Of a stretch of DNA of 64,000 bases, positions 34,273-42,429 are shown in pieces. A program made the translations under genes and the position numbers. The stretch is from Streptomyces gardneri (lineage in GTDB: Bacteria; Actinomycetota; Actinomycetes; Streptomycetales; Streptomycetaceae), in assembly GCF_006539185.1 (NCBI RefSeq), contig NZ_BJMN01000015.1:1-64000 (forward strand), given 5' to 3'. Under the pieces are notes generated by a model. It saw only the letters and a program-made list of their open reading frames with translations, did no database searches and was not told the origin of the DNA. Within the stretch, counting starts at the first letter, position 1. Each line of letters starts with the position of its first letter.

Positions 34273-34832
34273 GCCGCCCGCCCACTCCCGCAGCCAGGCT
34301 TCCGTGGGGACAGCGGGCATCGCTCCTGCCGCCCGCCCCAGACCTCCTCGACCCGTCCGTGCTCGATGGCGGCCAGGCGACGAAGGCCCTGACGTTCTCC
34401 GCCCAGCCTGGATGGCCGCAGGCATCTCAGAGCGCGGGAGCGCAGCGAAAGGTGCGCTACCTCGCAGCGGAAGCTGCGCTGGTAGTACATGTCCTTGCCC
34501 GGTACGCCGGGCCGGCGTACGCGCTCGCTCTTGGGGATTGCCGTGGCGCCAGGCCGTCGGGAGCTCGTCTTCCGGCAGTCGGCATCGCCGTCCACGACTC
34601 CGGCACCGCCTCCCTTGCAGCAGTGGAGTCCGAGCCGGTGGCGCCCCTGCCTCTCCCTCCGTCGACGACAGCTGAGCCAGAGCCTGTGCCTGAGGTGTCG
34701 ACGGCTGAGTCGGTCTACTACGAGAACTGCGACGCCGCACGGGCCGCTGGCGCTGCACCGCTACTGCTGGGGCAACCCGGATACCGGGCCGAGCTCGATC
34801 GGGACAGAGACGGCGTCGCCTGCGAGTGGTAG
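34269..34832 (+). CDS. Protein with C-terminal excalibur calcium-binding domain
   Basis: About 187 residues if it starts at the ATG overlapping the upstream stop. Only the C-terminus is convincing: YYENCDAARAAG and ELDRDRDGVACEW form an excalibur domain, with Cys pair and the DxDxDG calcium loop, usually found at the end of cell-surface proteins and secreted nucleases. A Pro/Glu-rich linker (about 120-145) precedes it. The first 110 residues look poorly coding, so the gene may be a fragment or may start internally. Confidence 0.5.
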   Translation: MSRPPTPAARLPWGQRASLLPPAPDLLDPSVLDGGQATKALTFSAQPGWPQASQSAGAQRKVRYLAAEAALVVHVLARYAGPAYALALGDCRGARPSGARLPAVGIAVHDSGTASLAAVESEPVAPLPLPPSTTAEPEPVPEVSTAESVYYENCDAARAAGAAPLLLGQPGYRAELDRDRDGVACEW

Positions 34833-35180
34833 GTCGGACATCAACGGGTGCTGGCCAGTCCGCGCCAGGGAACGCGGTGGCTGATGTCAGGTGATCCTGC
34901 CTTGCAGTAGGCGGCCTTGATGGCCTCGACGATCCGGGTGCCCGTGGCCTCATCCACTTGGACGGCTCCCTTCGGCGGCGCCCTCGCCACCACCCTGGTC
35001 GCCGCCTTCGAGCTGCGCTACCGCCACGTCTGCACGGCATGCGATGACGCCGGCTGACCGCCACAACGGCCTGAGCCGGGCCGGGCCCGCCGGGGGACGG
35101 CCCGATCCGCCGCCCCTTCCTCCGCCCGGCCGTACGCCGGGCATAGGACCCGTGTCGTACCCCCGTGGTACTCATGTCCC
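34833..35180. other. Intergenic region, no gene recognised
   Basis: About 350 bp between the excalibur gene and the DUF6892 gene. Nothing with family-like sequence was recognised in any frame, and no hairpin or repeat stands out. Confidence 0.4.
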
Positions 35181-35615
35181 ATGAGTCAGTTCCGCGACTT
35201 CAACCTCAAGCTGCTCGTCATCGAGGAGCTCATGTACGGTCCCGAGCCGCTTCTCCCGGTCTACGACCTGCCCGCGCGGCTGGCCGCCCGGGGGATCGGC
35301 GACCCCGCGTCCTACGTCCTGGAGAACGGTCTCCACGCGGAGGCACTGCCGGAGTCCCGGGCCCATTTCGAGGCCCTGGAGATCCCGGCCGAGCTGCTCG
35401 CCCGCGTCGAGGAGCTGTGCTTCGACGCCGGGGCGAACGTCTTCTGGCACTGCGCCCCCGCCTGGGACGGCGAGGACGACCTGTTCGACGTCCGCTCGCT
35501 CGACGACCTCGCCCTGTTGCCCAATCTGCGGGAGGTCACCTTCGTGCAGGACGGCGTCCTGGCGGTGCCGGACGCGGCGGAGGTCTTTGCCGCTCGCGGC
35601 ATCGACACCGACTGA
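35181..35615 (+). CDS. DUF6892-like protein
   Basis: A 144-residue acidic soluble protein. FRDFNLKLLVIEELMY opens it; LPARLAARGIGD, EALEIPAELLARVEELCFDAGANVF and SLDDLALLPNLREVTF follow. This matches the DUF6892 pattern, of unknown function, often next to leucine-rich or immunity-like genes. No partner gene is adjacent. The ATG is given by the family start; no strong ribosome-binding site is seen. Confidence 0.68.
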   Translation: MSQFRDFNLKLLVIEELMYGPEPLLPVYDLPARLAARGIGDPASYVLENGLHAEALPESRAHFEALEIPAELLARVEELCFDAGANVFWHCAPAWDGEDDLFDVRSLDDLALLPNLREVTFVQDGVLAVPDAAEVFAARGIDTD

Positions 35616-35884
35616 GCCCCGGCCCCCGTTCGTCGCCCGCCGCCCCGGCAGGGCCTCAGGTGCCCCGCCAGGGAAGGCCGCGCATCGCCGTCATACGACG
35701 GGCTCCCGGAGCCCCGACCGGGGACCGCATCAACCCCAGGGTGTAAACCCGTGGGTCAATGCCCTCGCGACGCAATCAAACGGTGGGTCGATGCTGCGCG
35801 GGAGGGGCGCGTGACAGCGTTCCTTCGTGCCCACGGACCGTCCGGCGCGGCATGGTTGACGATCAGTCACCACGGGAGGAACCC

Positions 35885-37105
35885 ATGACCACCACGCCGT
35901 TCATCAGCCGGAAGGGCATGACGCGCCGCAGCATGCTGGGGGCCGCACTGGCCGCCGGTGCCGCCGTGCCGCTTGCCGCTGCTGCCGGCCCCGCGTGGGC
36001 CGACCAGGCCGCGGCCGTCCCCGCCACGAAGCGGCTCGTGCTGCCCGGGCCCACCGGGCCGTACCCGGTGGGCACGGTCCAGTTGCACCTCGTCGACCGC
36101 TCCCGGCCGGACGACATCGCGGGCCCCGCGCACTTCCGCGAGCTGATGGCCACCGTCTGGTATCCCGCCCAAAACGTCGAGCGGTACCCGGTGGCGCCCT
36201 GGATGCCGGCCGGCGCATTCCAGGCGTTCCTCGCCGACGCAGGGTTCAGCGAGCTGGCCTCCCTGGGGCCGCTCACCACTGGCCACGTGGGCGCTCCGGT
36301 ACGGCGATCGGAGCGACGGCTGCCCGTCGTCGTGTTCTCGCACGGCGCGCACAGCCACCAGGGCGACCACACAGTCATCGTCCAGGAGCTTGCCAGCCAC
36401 GGATACGCGGCTGTGACGGTGGCTCACCAGTACGACACGTACACCGAGTTCCCCGACGGTCGGCTCGCCGTCCCGTCCTACGACAGGCAGGCGCCGACGC
36501 TGCCAGGGGACTTCGCCGCTGATCTGCGCTTCCTCCTCGACTGCGTCGAGCAGCTTGCCGCCGGGCGCAATCCCGACGTCGACCACAGGGAGCTGCCGGC
36601 CGGGCTCCTCGGCTCCCTCGACCCGCGGCGCATGGGCGCGTTCGGCTGGTCGAAGGGTGGTACGGCCACCGCCTGCGCCACGCTCGCGGACGGCCGCATC
36701 CGGGCCGGGCTGAGCCTCGACGGCCCGATGCAGATGAACCCGCCACTGGCCGGCGACCTGGACCGGCCGTTCATGATGATGTCCGCCGAGTTCACCCGGG
36801 CCACGGATCCCGAGGCCGCCGCATTCTGGTCGCACCTGCGGGGCTGGCGGCTGAACATCCAGGCGCAGGGCGCCGCCCATATCTCGTACGGTGACAATGA
36901 GGCGCTGTTCCCGCAGGTGGCGAAGCTGCTCGGCTGGAGCGGGCAGCAGCTTCAGGACGTTATCGGCACCCTCGATCCCGACCAGGCGGTGAAGATCCAG
37001 CAGGCCTACGCCCTCGCGTTCTTCGACGAGCACCTGCGCCACCGTCGGGGACACCTGCTCGCCGGACCGTCCCCGGCCTTCCCGGCAGTGACATACCTCC
37101 CCTGA
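35885..37105 (+). CDS. Tat-exported alpha/beta hydrolase, PAF-acetylhydrolase-like
   Basis: A 406-residue protein. The signal TRRSMLGAALAAGAAVPLAA carries a twin-arginine motif and ends near AWADQA at about 40, so export of the folded enzyme by Tat is expected. The esterase domain has YPVGTVQLHLVDRSRPD, ELMATVWYPA, VVVFSHGAHSHQGD and nucleophile elbow FGWSKGG, where Lys replaces the usual His/Ala next to Ser. ATG 35885 follows GGGAGG. It is a paralogue of the cytoplasmic hydrolase at 8776-9906. Probable substrates are short-chain esters or oxidised lipids; this is not shown by the sequence. Confidence 0.85.
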   Translation: MTTTPFISRKGMTRRSMLGAALAAGAAVPLAAAAGPAWADQAAAVPATKRLVLPGPTGPYPVGTVQLHLVDRSRPDDIAGPAHFRELMATVWYPAQNVERYPVAPWMPAGAFQAFLADAGFSELASLGPLTTGHVGAPVRRSERRLPVVVFSHGAHSHQGDHTVIVQELASHGYAAVTVAHQYDTYTEFPDGRLAVPSYDRQAPTLPGDFAADLRFLLDCVEQLAAGRNPDVDHRELPAGLLGSLDPRRMGAFGWSKGGTATACATLADGRIRAGLSLDGPMQMNPPLAGDLDRPFMMMSAEFTRATDPEAAAFWSHLRGWRLNIQAQGAAHISYGDNEALFPQVAKLLGWSGQQLQDVIGTLDPDQAVKIQQAYALAFFDEHLRHRRGHLLAGPSPAFPAVTYLP

Positions 37106-37416
37106 GTGATGGAGGTTCGTCCTCTGGTCGTCAGCGGAGTAGCCCCAACGACCTGGTAGTTCACATCGACAGACCGTGACGGGCTGGAGCTGACACGGGT
37201 GACGAACTGCCACGTCATTCGCACGCGCCGACCTATCAGCAGACCCCAGCAGCCGCTTCGGCACCTGCCGGCCCACCCCGCCCTGACCGGTCAACTGCAG
37301 ACCCCTCCACCTGATCCCGGGCGGCCACGAGCTCCTCGAAGAAGCGCTCAGGCACTGCTGCCGGGGAGTTCGGACAGGGCGCGGAATTCCGCTGCGGGGC
37401 TCATGGCGCTCCTCGT
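37106..37416. other. Intergenic region, no gene recognised
   Basis: Roughly 310 bp between the convergent Tat-esterase and nuclease-like genes. Short frames on both strands lack coding character, and no clear terminator hairpin was found. Confidence 0.4.
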
Positions 37417-38289
37417 TCAGCTCTCGATGAAGACGAGGTCCTCAGCCGGATGGGTCATCCGCACCTTGCTGTCGATGACCTCCACGATGGCGTCGAGGCC
37501 GGTGGTGGGATGGCCGGTGGAGATGATCCAGAACTCGTCCGCGGCCTGGTCGAGGAAGGCGGGGAAGCCGGTCAGGTCCGCGTTGTCGGGGTCGCCGAGG
37601 TACAGGTAGTCCACCAGCCGCCGGAACAGCTTCGGCAGGATCACTACGTCGTCCTGGAGGGAGTCGATGTCGGTGACGGTCGCGCCGTCGAGCGTGTCGT
37701 CGTCCTTCCACAGGCCCTTCTTGTCCGCCTGCGCCTGGCGGACAGCGGCGGTCAGTTCGTCGCGCAGGTCGGGGAAGAGGTTGGTGTAGTACGTCGGGTA
37801 GGCCAGGCCCTCCTTGAGGATGTGGTGGTTGAACGTGGTGCGCAGCAGCGCCTCGTCGACGTTGATCTGCGTGCCGCTGATGCCCGGCGGCGTGCCCTTG
37901 CCGGCGAGGGCGATACAGCGCTTGTCGCGGCCCGCGCCGCGGGTGAGGATCCAGCCCGGCCGGGTCATGGGAGTTGCCGCGGTGACCGTCTCGTCCGGCA
38001 AGCGGTCGACGGTGGTGAAGCCGAGCCAGTCCGTCAGCGCGTCCCGGGCGGCGCGGGCGTGGAGCCACGGCTGGTGGACCTCTGGGTTGCCGTTGCGTGA
38101 GTAGTGGGTCTCCAGCGTGTCGATGGCGTCCAGTCGCAACTTTGCCTTGCCGGAAGTGTTGTGTTCGACTTTGTGGGGGCCAGGTACCAGCTCCCACTCC
38201 TCTTTCTTGTCCGGCTTGAAGGGGATGGTGTCCCCGTCCGCCCGGCTATGGACGAGGTGGTACGAACCCTTGATCAGCAACATGGGCAT
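37417..38289 (-). CDS. Staphylococcal-nuclease-like (thermonuclease) protein
   Basis: A 290-residue cytoplasmic protein with an SNase-type OB-fold layout. LVHSRADGDTIPF near the N-terminus matches the V.DGDT strand; KLRLDAIDTLETHY matches the R.RL..IDTPE active-site strand, with Leu for the usual Pro; LLRTTFNHHILKEGLAYPTYY resembles the N..L...GLA.. helix; and QAQADKKGLWKDD the closing GLW motif. A C-terminal extension of about 80 residues (IDSLQDDVVILPKLFRRLVDYL) is unusual. Predicted calcium-dependent nuclease without a signal peptide, or an inactive relative. Confidence 0.68.
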   Translation of the reverse strand: MPMLLIKGSYHLVHSRADGDTIPFKPDKKEEWELVPGPHKVEHNTSGKAKLRLDAIDTLETHYSRNGNPEVHQPWLHARAARDALTDWLGFTTVDRLPDETVTAATPMTRPGWILTRGAGRDKRCIALAGKGTPPGISGTQINVDEALLRTTFNHHILKEGLAYPTYYTNLFPDLRDELTAAVRQAQADKKGLWKDDDTLDGATVTDIDSLQDDVVILPKLFRRLVDYLYLGDPDNADLTGFPAFLDQAADEFWIISTGHPTTGLDAIVEVIDSKVRMTHPAEDLVFIES

Positions 38290-38657
38290 GACTATGTGGC
38301 TCCCTGGCGGCGGGCACGAAGACCGAACAAATTCTCACTCAGCGTTACAGAGTAGGGGTTTCTGGTAGGCAGAGAGTGAAACCGCGCAAGGTGTTCGCTC
38401 GTTCAGCCCTTCTGAGTCCCGGACCCTCACTCGGATGCCGTCGTCAGGTACGGCACCCACCCCGGGGTTTGTACGTGCCGCCCTTGCCGTACTGAGCGGT
38501 GGTCACAGTGCGGCTGTGAAGGATACGGCCTGGTCGTTCGCCCTCGTTGGGGCATCCGGGGAAGGCGCTGGCCGTAGGTGAGGCGCGTGTCCGAACCGGC
38601 TCCCAGGGCAGAGCTGCTGCGCTAGCCTCGGGTGGTACCCGACCGCCGGAGGACCCG
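38290..38657. other. Intergenic region, no gene recognised
   Basis: About 370 bp upstream of the two small bicistronic units. The part next to 38290-38400 is AT-richer and may hold divergent promoters. The only clear signal is a GGAGG box at 38648-38652 serving the ATG at 38658. Confidence 0.4.
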
Positions 38658-38864
38658 ATGGCCCACCTCGTCTTCGACCAGGCCGAGCAGCGTGAGCTCC
38701 GCGAAGCCGCGCGCGCCGAGTTCCCCGGGAACGCTGCGCTCGCGTACGTCCTTGAGAACCTCGCCTCGGAGGGCATTGACCTCAACCGGTGCCGCGACTG
38801 GGACGACATCCGGGCCGAGAAGGGCATGCCCGAGCGGAACGGCAAGGCCTCCGAAGTTGCCTGA
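38658..38864 (+). CDS. Small protein, possible antitoxin of a two-gene unit
   Basis: A 68-residue soluble, mostly helical protein: MAHLVFDQAEQRELREAARAEF, then VLENLASEGIDLNRCRDWDDIRAEKGMP. GGAGG lies 5 bp before ATG 38658. No known domain. The following frame begins inside it (8-bp overlap) and looks RelE-like, so by position and size it could be the antitoxin. This is inferred from arrangement only. Confidence 0.55.
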   Translation: MAHLVFDQAEQRELREAARAEFPGNAALAYVLENLASEGIDLNRCRDWDDIRAEKGMPERNGKASEVA

Positions 38865-39132
38865 GCACCCGCGCGGCCGGAGCCCGAGGATCGTGTTCAT
38901 CGAGCCGGCCGAGACCCAGGCCGCTGTTCTGACGGTTGAGCAGTCCGCCCGCCTCGACGTGGCGCTGGGTGTGATCGCCGAGGCCCCGGCCGACGTGAAG
39001 CAGCACGCCACCGCGTCGGCGCTGCGGGACTACCAGCACGATGGCATCCGCGTGATCTTCTACGCGACCGCGCTCGGGAGCATCCTGATCGTCACGTACG
39101 TCGAGGTCGACGAAGCCGTCGAGAGCGCCTGA
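38857..39132 (+). CDS. Small RelE/ParE-like protein, possible toxin
   Basis: Up to 91 residues from TTG 38857, which overlaps the preceding gene; GTG 38893 is an alternative start (MFIEPAETQ). The pattern is a helical first half (TVEQSARLDVALGVIAEAP), then LRDYQHDGIRVIFYA and SILIVTYVEVDEAV. An Arg/Tyr strand pair after two helices is the layout of RelE-fold mRNA interferases. No family match can be claimed; the two-gene overlap is the main support. Confidence 0.5.
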   Translation: MPEHPRGRSPRIVFIEPAETQAAVLTVEQSARLDVALGVIAEAPADVKQHATASALRDYQHDGIRVIFYATALGSILIVTYVEVDEAVESA

Positions 39133-39198
39133 CCCGTCCCCGCAGGGCCGGCCGCGTACGCTGGCACGGGATAGGAACGACGCACCGGGGAGGCTCCA

Positions 39199-39495
39199 GT
39201 GGCGGCACGTCAGACGTGGACCGTGGACAGGCTCCACCACGCCCTGCCGCACTCGGCCTCGAGGCAGCAGCTCCTCGCAGACGTGAACCTCACCCCGATC
39301 GACGAGCTCTCCGCGGTCCTCGACCGGTGGGTCGCGGCCGCTGAAGCACTCCAGGTGGCCGCTCCTCGGATTGCCGCCGTCCGCCCCCAACACACCACCG
39401 CCTCGTCGGGTGACACCGCCGTCGACCACACCGCTGACGTCCTGCGCGACGCCGGCCACCGAGCCGACCGCAAGCCGGGCCGGGGCGCCTCGTGA
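39199..39495 (+). CDS. Probable antitoxin partner of the broken RelE-like gene
   Basis: A 98-residue protein: RQTWTVDRLHHALPHSASRQQLLADVNLTPIDEL, then LDRWVAAAEALQVAAPRI and a disordered polar tail. GTG 39199 has GGGGAGG 5 bp upstream. Its stop overlaps the ATG of the next gene (GTGA), the normal toxin-antitoxin arrangement. The family was not recognised. Confidence 0.55.
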   Translation: MAARQTWTVDRLHHALPHSASRQQLLADVNLTPIDELSAVLDRWVAAAEALQVAAPRIAAVRPQHTTASSGDTAVDHTADVLRDAGHRADRKPGRGAS

Positions 39496-39742
39496 CCTAC
39501 CGGCTCCACTTCCCTACCGACGTCTTCGACACCTACAAGCAGCTCCCCGAGCAGGCCCGCCAAGACCTTGCTGTTTGCCTAGTTGACGCCCAGGAAGACC
39601 GCCTGGGCCACTCCGAACCGCATGGCGAGGACGACGGCGTCATCCGCACGGTCGCCCGCGGGCACACGTCACCGCTGTCATCCTGGTCGGCAACCCCACC
39701 AGCGCCCCCACGGTCCTCGCCATCGCCTATGCCGGTGGGTGA
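39492..39742 (+). pseudogene. RelE-like toxin gene broken by a 2-bp duplication
   Basis: ATG 39492 opens MTYRLHFPTDVFDTYKQLP, then EQARQDLAVCLVDAQEDRLG and GVIRTVARG, a RelE/YafQ-like beginning. After GGGCAC the frame is lost. Reading two bases on gives HVTAVILVGNPTSAPTVLAI and then AYAGG with a stop at 39742, the expected final strands. The break is a duplicated CA within CACA at 39663-39666. Without it the product would be about 83 residues. Either the toxin has been inactivated or the dinucleotide is a sequencing error. Confidence 0.65.
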
Positions 39743-39751
39743 AGGCAGCAC

Positions 39752-40144
39752 ATGAGTTTCGACATCTTCGTGTGCCGGTTCGAGAACGGTGAGTCGGCAC
39801 CGCTGGACATGAGCGCCGCGCGCGAGGTCCTCGCCCCTTATGTGGTGGCGCGGGATCCGAGGCTGGACTTCCTGCAGGTGTGTACGGGGGACGGGGAGGA
39901 GGCGGGTGTGTACTTCGGCAGCCCGACCGGCATCACCTTCAACCGTCCCGGAGGGGAGGGGATCATGGACCTCCTCGGCGTCCTGCTGCGACGGCTGGGC
40001 GCCGTGCTTGTCGTTCCGGGAGGCCCGACGATCCTCCAGCGGGACGAGGACCGTGAAAGCCTTGGCGCCGCTCTCAGGGACGAGTGGCCCGCGGTCGTCG
40101 CCCGTACCGGAGCGGAGATCATGCAGGCGATCCGGTCCTCCTGA
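39752..40144 (+). CDS. Conserved hypothetical protein (130 aa)
   Basis: A soluble 130-residue protein opening MSFDIFVCRFENGESAPLDM, with REVLAPYVVARDP, GEEAGVYFGSPTGITFNRPGG and a helical end (LRDEWPAVVARTGAEIMQAI). This type of protein is common in Streptomyces, sometimes near SUKH or immunity genes, and has no known function. It starts 9 bp after the restored stop of the broken toxin. Its 3' end overlaps a small leftward frame. Confidence 0.7.
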   Translation: MSFDIFVCRFENGESAPLDMSAAREVLAPYVVARDPRLDFLQVCTGDGEEAGVYFGSPTGITFNRPGGEGIMDLLGVLLRRLGAVLVVPGGPTILQRDEDRESLGAALRDEWPAVVARTGAEIMQAIRSS

Positions 40145-40295
40145 AGGGCTCTGCCCGCAGTTTCGCGAGCCCGTTCAGAAGACCGGTAGATCCCCTCGGG
40201 ACGTCGTGGAGTGCTGCGCGGATGGTGCGCAAATCGCGGCCGATCAGCTGTTCGTAGTCATCGACGTCCACGCGCTCCGCCGCGGACCTGGACAT
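40119..40295 (-). CDS. Small hypothetical protein (58 aa)
   Basis: ATG 40295 lies directly after AAAGGAGA, slightly too close for an ideal ribosome-binding site. The product MSRSAAERVDVDDYEQLIGR, DLRTIRAALHDVP, GLAKLRAEPF is compact and looks coding. No domain is recognised. It ends inside the convergent hypothetical gene (26-bp overlap). Confidence 0.4.
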   Translation of the reverse strand: MSRSAAERVDVDDYEQLIGRDLRTIRAALHDVPRGSTGLLNGLAKLRAEPFRRTGSPA

Positions 40296-40543
40296 TCTCC
40301 TTTCCCGCCCGCGGTGATGGCGATGAGAACGTGCCCTCGGTTTCAGCCGAGTTGGCACCCCCCCGTGACTTACAGCACCGAAGGGCGGAACCGCTGGCTT
40401 GGTCTGCGCGTCGCATGGCCATGACCGAGAGAGCCGGAAAGATGATCTTCGCCCTCACTCTGGCCGGGGGTGCTCGCAGGACGCGCCCGAGGCGACTAGG
40501 GCCTGTTGCGAAAGTGGATCTTGCTCGTTGATGATCGCGTCTC

Positions 40544-41376
40544 GTGGGACGTGGGGATCTGACGAACGACCAGTGGGTACGGCTTGAGCCGCTGCTGCCG
40601 CGGGGTATCAAGCCGGGCCGTCCGCAGGTGTGGACGAGACGGCAGCTGATAGACGGCATGCGGTGGCGGACGCGGACCGGTGCCCCGTGGCGGGACGTGC
40701 CCGAAAGGTATGGCCCGTGGGACCGGGTCTATGACCTGTTCCGGCGCTGGCAGCGGGACGGGACCTGGGCCGGGATCCTCACCCGGCTCCAGGCCGAGGC
40801 GGACGCGAAAGGCCTGATCACCTGGGAGGTCAACGTCGACTCCACCGTCTGCCGGGCCCACCAGCACGCCGCCGGGGCGGCGAAAAAGGGGATCTCCAGA
40901 AGGAGCCGCCCGGCGGCGTCTTCGTCGAGCCGGCCGACCACGGGCTCGGACGGTCTCGGGGTGGGCTGACTAGCAAGATACATCTGGCGGTCGAGCAGGG
41001 ACAGAAGCCGCTGTCAGTAGTGATCACCGCTGGTCAGCGGGATGACTCTCCGCAGTTCGAGCCTGTGCTGGAAGCGATCAGGGTGCCGCGGCTGGGCTGG
41101 GGGCGGCCGCGCAAGCGGCCGGACCGGGTGCGAGCCGACAAGGCATACGACTCGCGCAAGAACCGCGCTTATCTACGCAGACGCGGAATCAAGGCGACGA
41201 TCCCGATCCCCGCGGACCGCGCCCGCAACCGGCAGAGCCTCGGGTCCCGGGGTGGCCGGCCGCCGAAGTTCGACAAGACCGACTACCGCGAGCGCCATGC
41301 AGTCGAGTGCGGCATCAACCGCCTCAAGAGGCACCGGGCCGTCGCCACAAGGTACGACAAACTTGCTGTCCGCTAA
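40544..41376 (+). CDS. IS5-family transposase (ORFA/ORFB, -1 frameshift), last residues lost
   Basis: ORFA (GTG 40544 to 40969) has the DUF4096-type N-terminus: [36 protein letters not shown] and the first catalytic Asp in [16 protein letters not shown]. At AAAAAGGGG (40883-40891) a -1 shift joins it to a frame reading [33 protein letters not shown] (second Asp) and [20 protein letters not shown] (Glu). Thus DDE is complete. A TAA at 41374-41376 replaces the Tyr codon usual here; coding continues as EATVQIAIINEWL to TGA 41418, so about 14 terminal residues are lost. Activity is uncertain. Confidence 0.8.
40883..40891 (+). promoter_or_regulatory. Programmed -1 frameshift site in the first IS
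   Basis: AAAAAGGGG lies where ORFA and ORFB meet. Slippage back by one base joins the two frames in perfect register with the transposase family. The same nonamer occurs at the same point of the second IS (42806-42814), which argues for a functional slip site. Confidence 0.65.
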
Positions 41377-41625
41377 GAGGCCACCGTCCAGATCGCGATC
41401 ATCAATGAGTGGCTGTGACCGGATTCCAGAGGGCCAAGCTGGCCTGCGCCCATGTCGACCTGGAACAGCCGAACGCAAGACCACCCGGCAAACCGAGCGC
41501 TAGAGTCCACCCGTGCGTTGATCTTCCGGGCGGCGGCCAAGCACCGCTGCAGACGTTGCGGGCGCCTCAGGTGAGCCAGGGCGCCCGCCTGGCATGCCCG
41601 TCACCACATCACCGGAGACCACGCA

Positions 41626-42363
41626 ATGACCGCCCAGGAACACCTCTCCTACAACGCGTTCGTCGAACTCGCCGCCGCCGATCCGGCGGTAGTCGGCCTT
41701 GTCCTCAAAGGTTCCCAGGCCCACGAGGGCATGACCACCGAGCACTCCGACCACGACCTGTACGTCATCCTCGCCGACGGGGCGACGACGGAACTCACCC
41801 GGTTCACGGGACACCGCACCCCAGAACTCGACCTCGTCATCCTCTCCCTCGACAGGTTCCGTGCCGCCGGAATGCCCGGCTTCGAGCGGTACGCCCTCGC
41901 CCGAGCCCAGATCGTGCTCGACCGCCTCGGCGGAGTCATCGCCCAGATCCTGGCCGACAAGGCGCGGCTCGCCGCCGACGCAGCCTTCCACGAGGCAGAC
42001 GCATGGCTCGACGCCTACGCCAACTCCCTCTACCGCTCAGTAAAGAACGACCGCGACGGACATGCCCTCGCGGCCCGACTCGACGCCGCCGACAGCATCA
42101 GGTTCCTGCTGGAGTTGCTCTTCGCTCTGGACCGACGCCCCCGCCCTTACAACAAGTACCTGGAGTGGGAACTTGCCCGATTCCCACTGCCCGGCTGGGA
42201 TACCGAGCTGCTGCTCGGTGCTATGAACCACATCTCAGCAACGGGCGACGTTTCCACACAGCGTCGCCTCTTTGCCCAGGTCGAAGTAGCGGCCCGGCGG
42301 GCCGGACACGATGCGGTGCTCGACGCATGGGGTGAGGACCTGCACCTCATGCGGCCTCAGTAG
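41626..42363 (+). CDS. Passenger nucleotidyltransferase (MNT superfamily) inside the IS
   Basis: A 245-residue soluble protein. VVGLVLKGSQAHEGM, SDHDLYVIL gives the GS motif and DxD-type metal site of minimal nucleotidyltransferases; LDLVILSLDRFR probably supplies the third carboxylate. The rest, from about 100, is helical (DAWLDAYANSLYRSVKNDR, SIRFLLELLFALD, YNKYLEWELARFPLP), as in aminoglycoside and lincosamide nucleotidyltransferases and DUF4037-like proteins. GGAGA precedes ATG 41626. It lies between the transposase and the right inverted repeat. Resistance by adenylylation is one possibility; a toxin-antitoxin MNT role is another. Neither is shown. Confidence 0.75.
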   Translation: MTAQEHLSYNAFVELAAADPAVVGLVLKGSQAHEGMTTEHSDHDLYVILADGATTELTRFTGHRTPELDLVILSLDRFRAAGMPGFERYALARAQIVLDRLGGVIAQILADKARLAADAAFHEADAWLDAYANSLYRSVKNDRDGHALAARLDAADSIRFLLELLFALDRRPRPYNKYLEWELARFPLPGWDTELLLGAMNHISATGDVSTQRRLFAQVEVAARRAGHDAVLDAWGEDLHLMRPQ

Positions 42364-42429
42364 GGATGCCCCGGAGGCCTAGGCACCACAACCACCCTTG
42401 CCGCCTGGGGCTTTCACAACAGGCCCTAG

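Larger units (their letters stand above)
40500..42425 (+). mobile_element. IS5-family insertion element carrying a passenger gene
   Basis: Left end GGCCTGTTGCGAAAG (40500-40514) and the complement of the right end (42411-42425, GGCCTGTTGTGAAAG) match at 14 of 15 positions. Both are flanked by CTAG (40496-40499 and 42426-42429), a 4-bp target duplication. Inside are a transposase in two frames and, on the same strand, a nucleotidyltransferase gene unrelated to transposition. Elements of this group are normally about 0.85-0.95 kb; this one is 1926 bp because of the passenger. No alternative right end was found just after the transposase. Confidence 0.8.

Noticed and set aside
41420..41625. A possible IS right end directly after the transposase, leaving the nucleotidyltransferase outside the element
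   Set aside because: No copy of the inverted repeat is found here; the only match is at 42411-42425, followed by the CTAG duplication.
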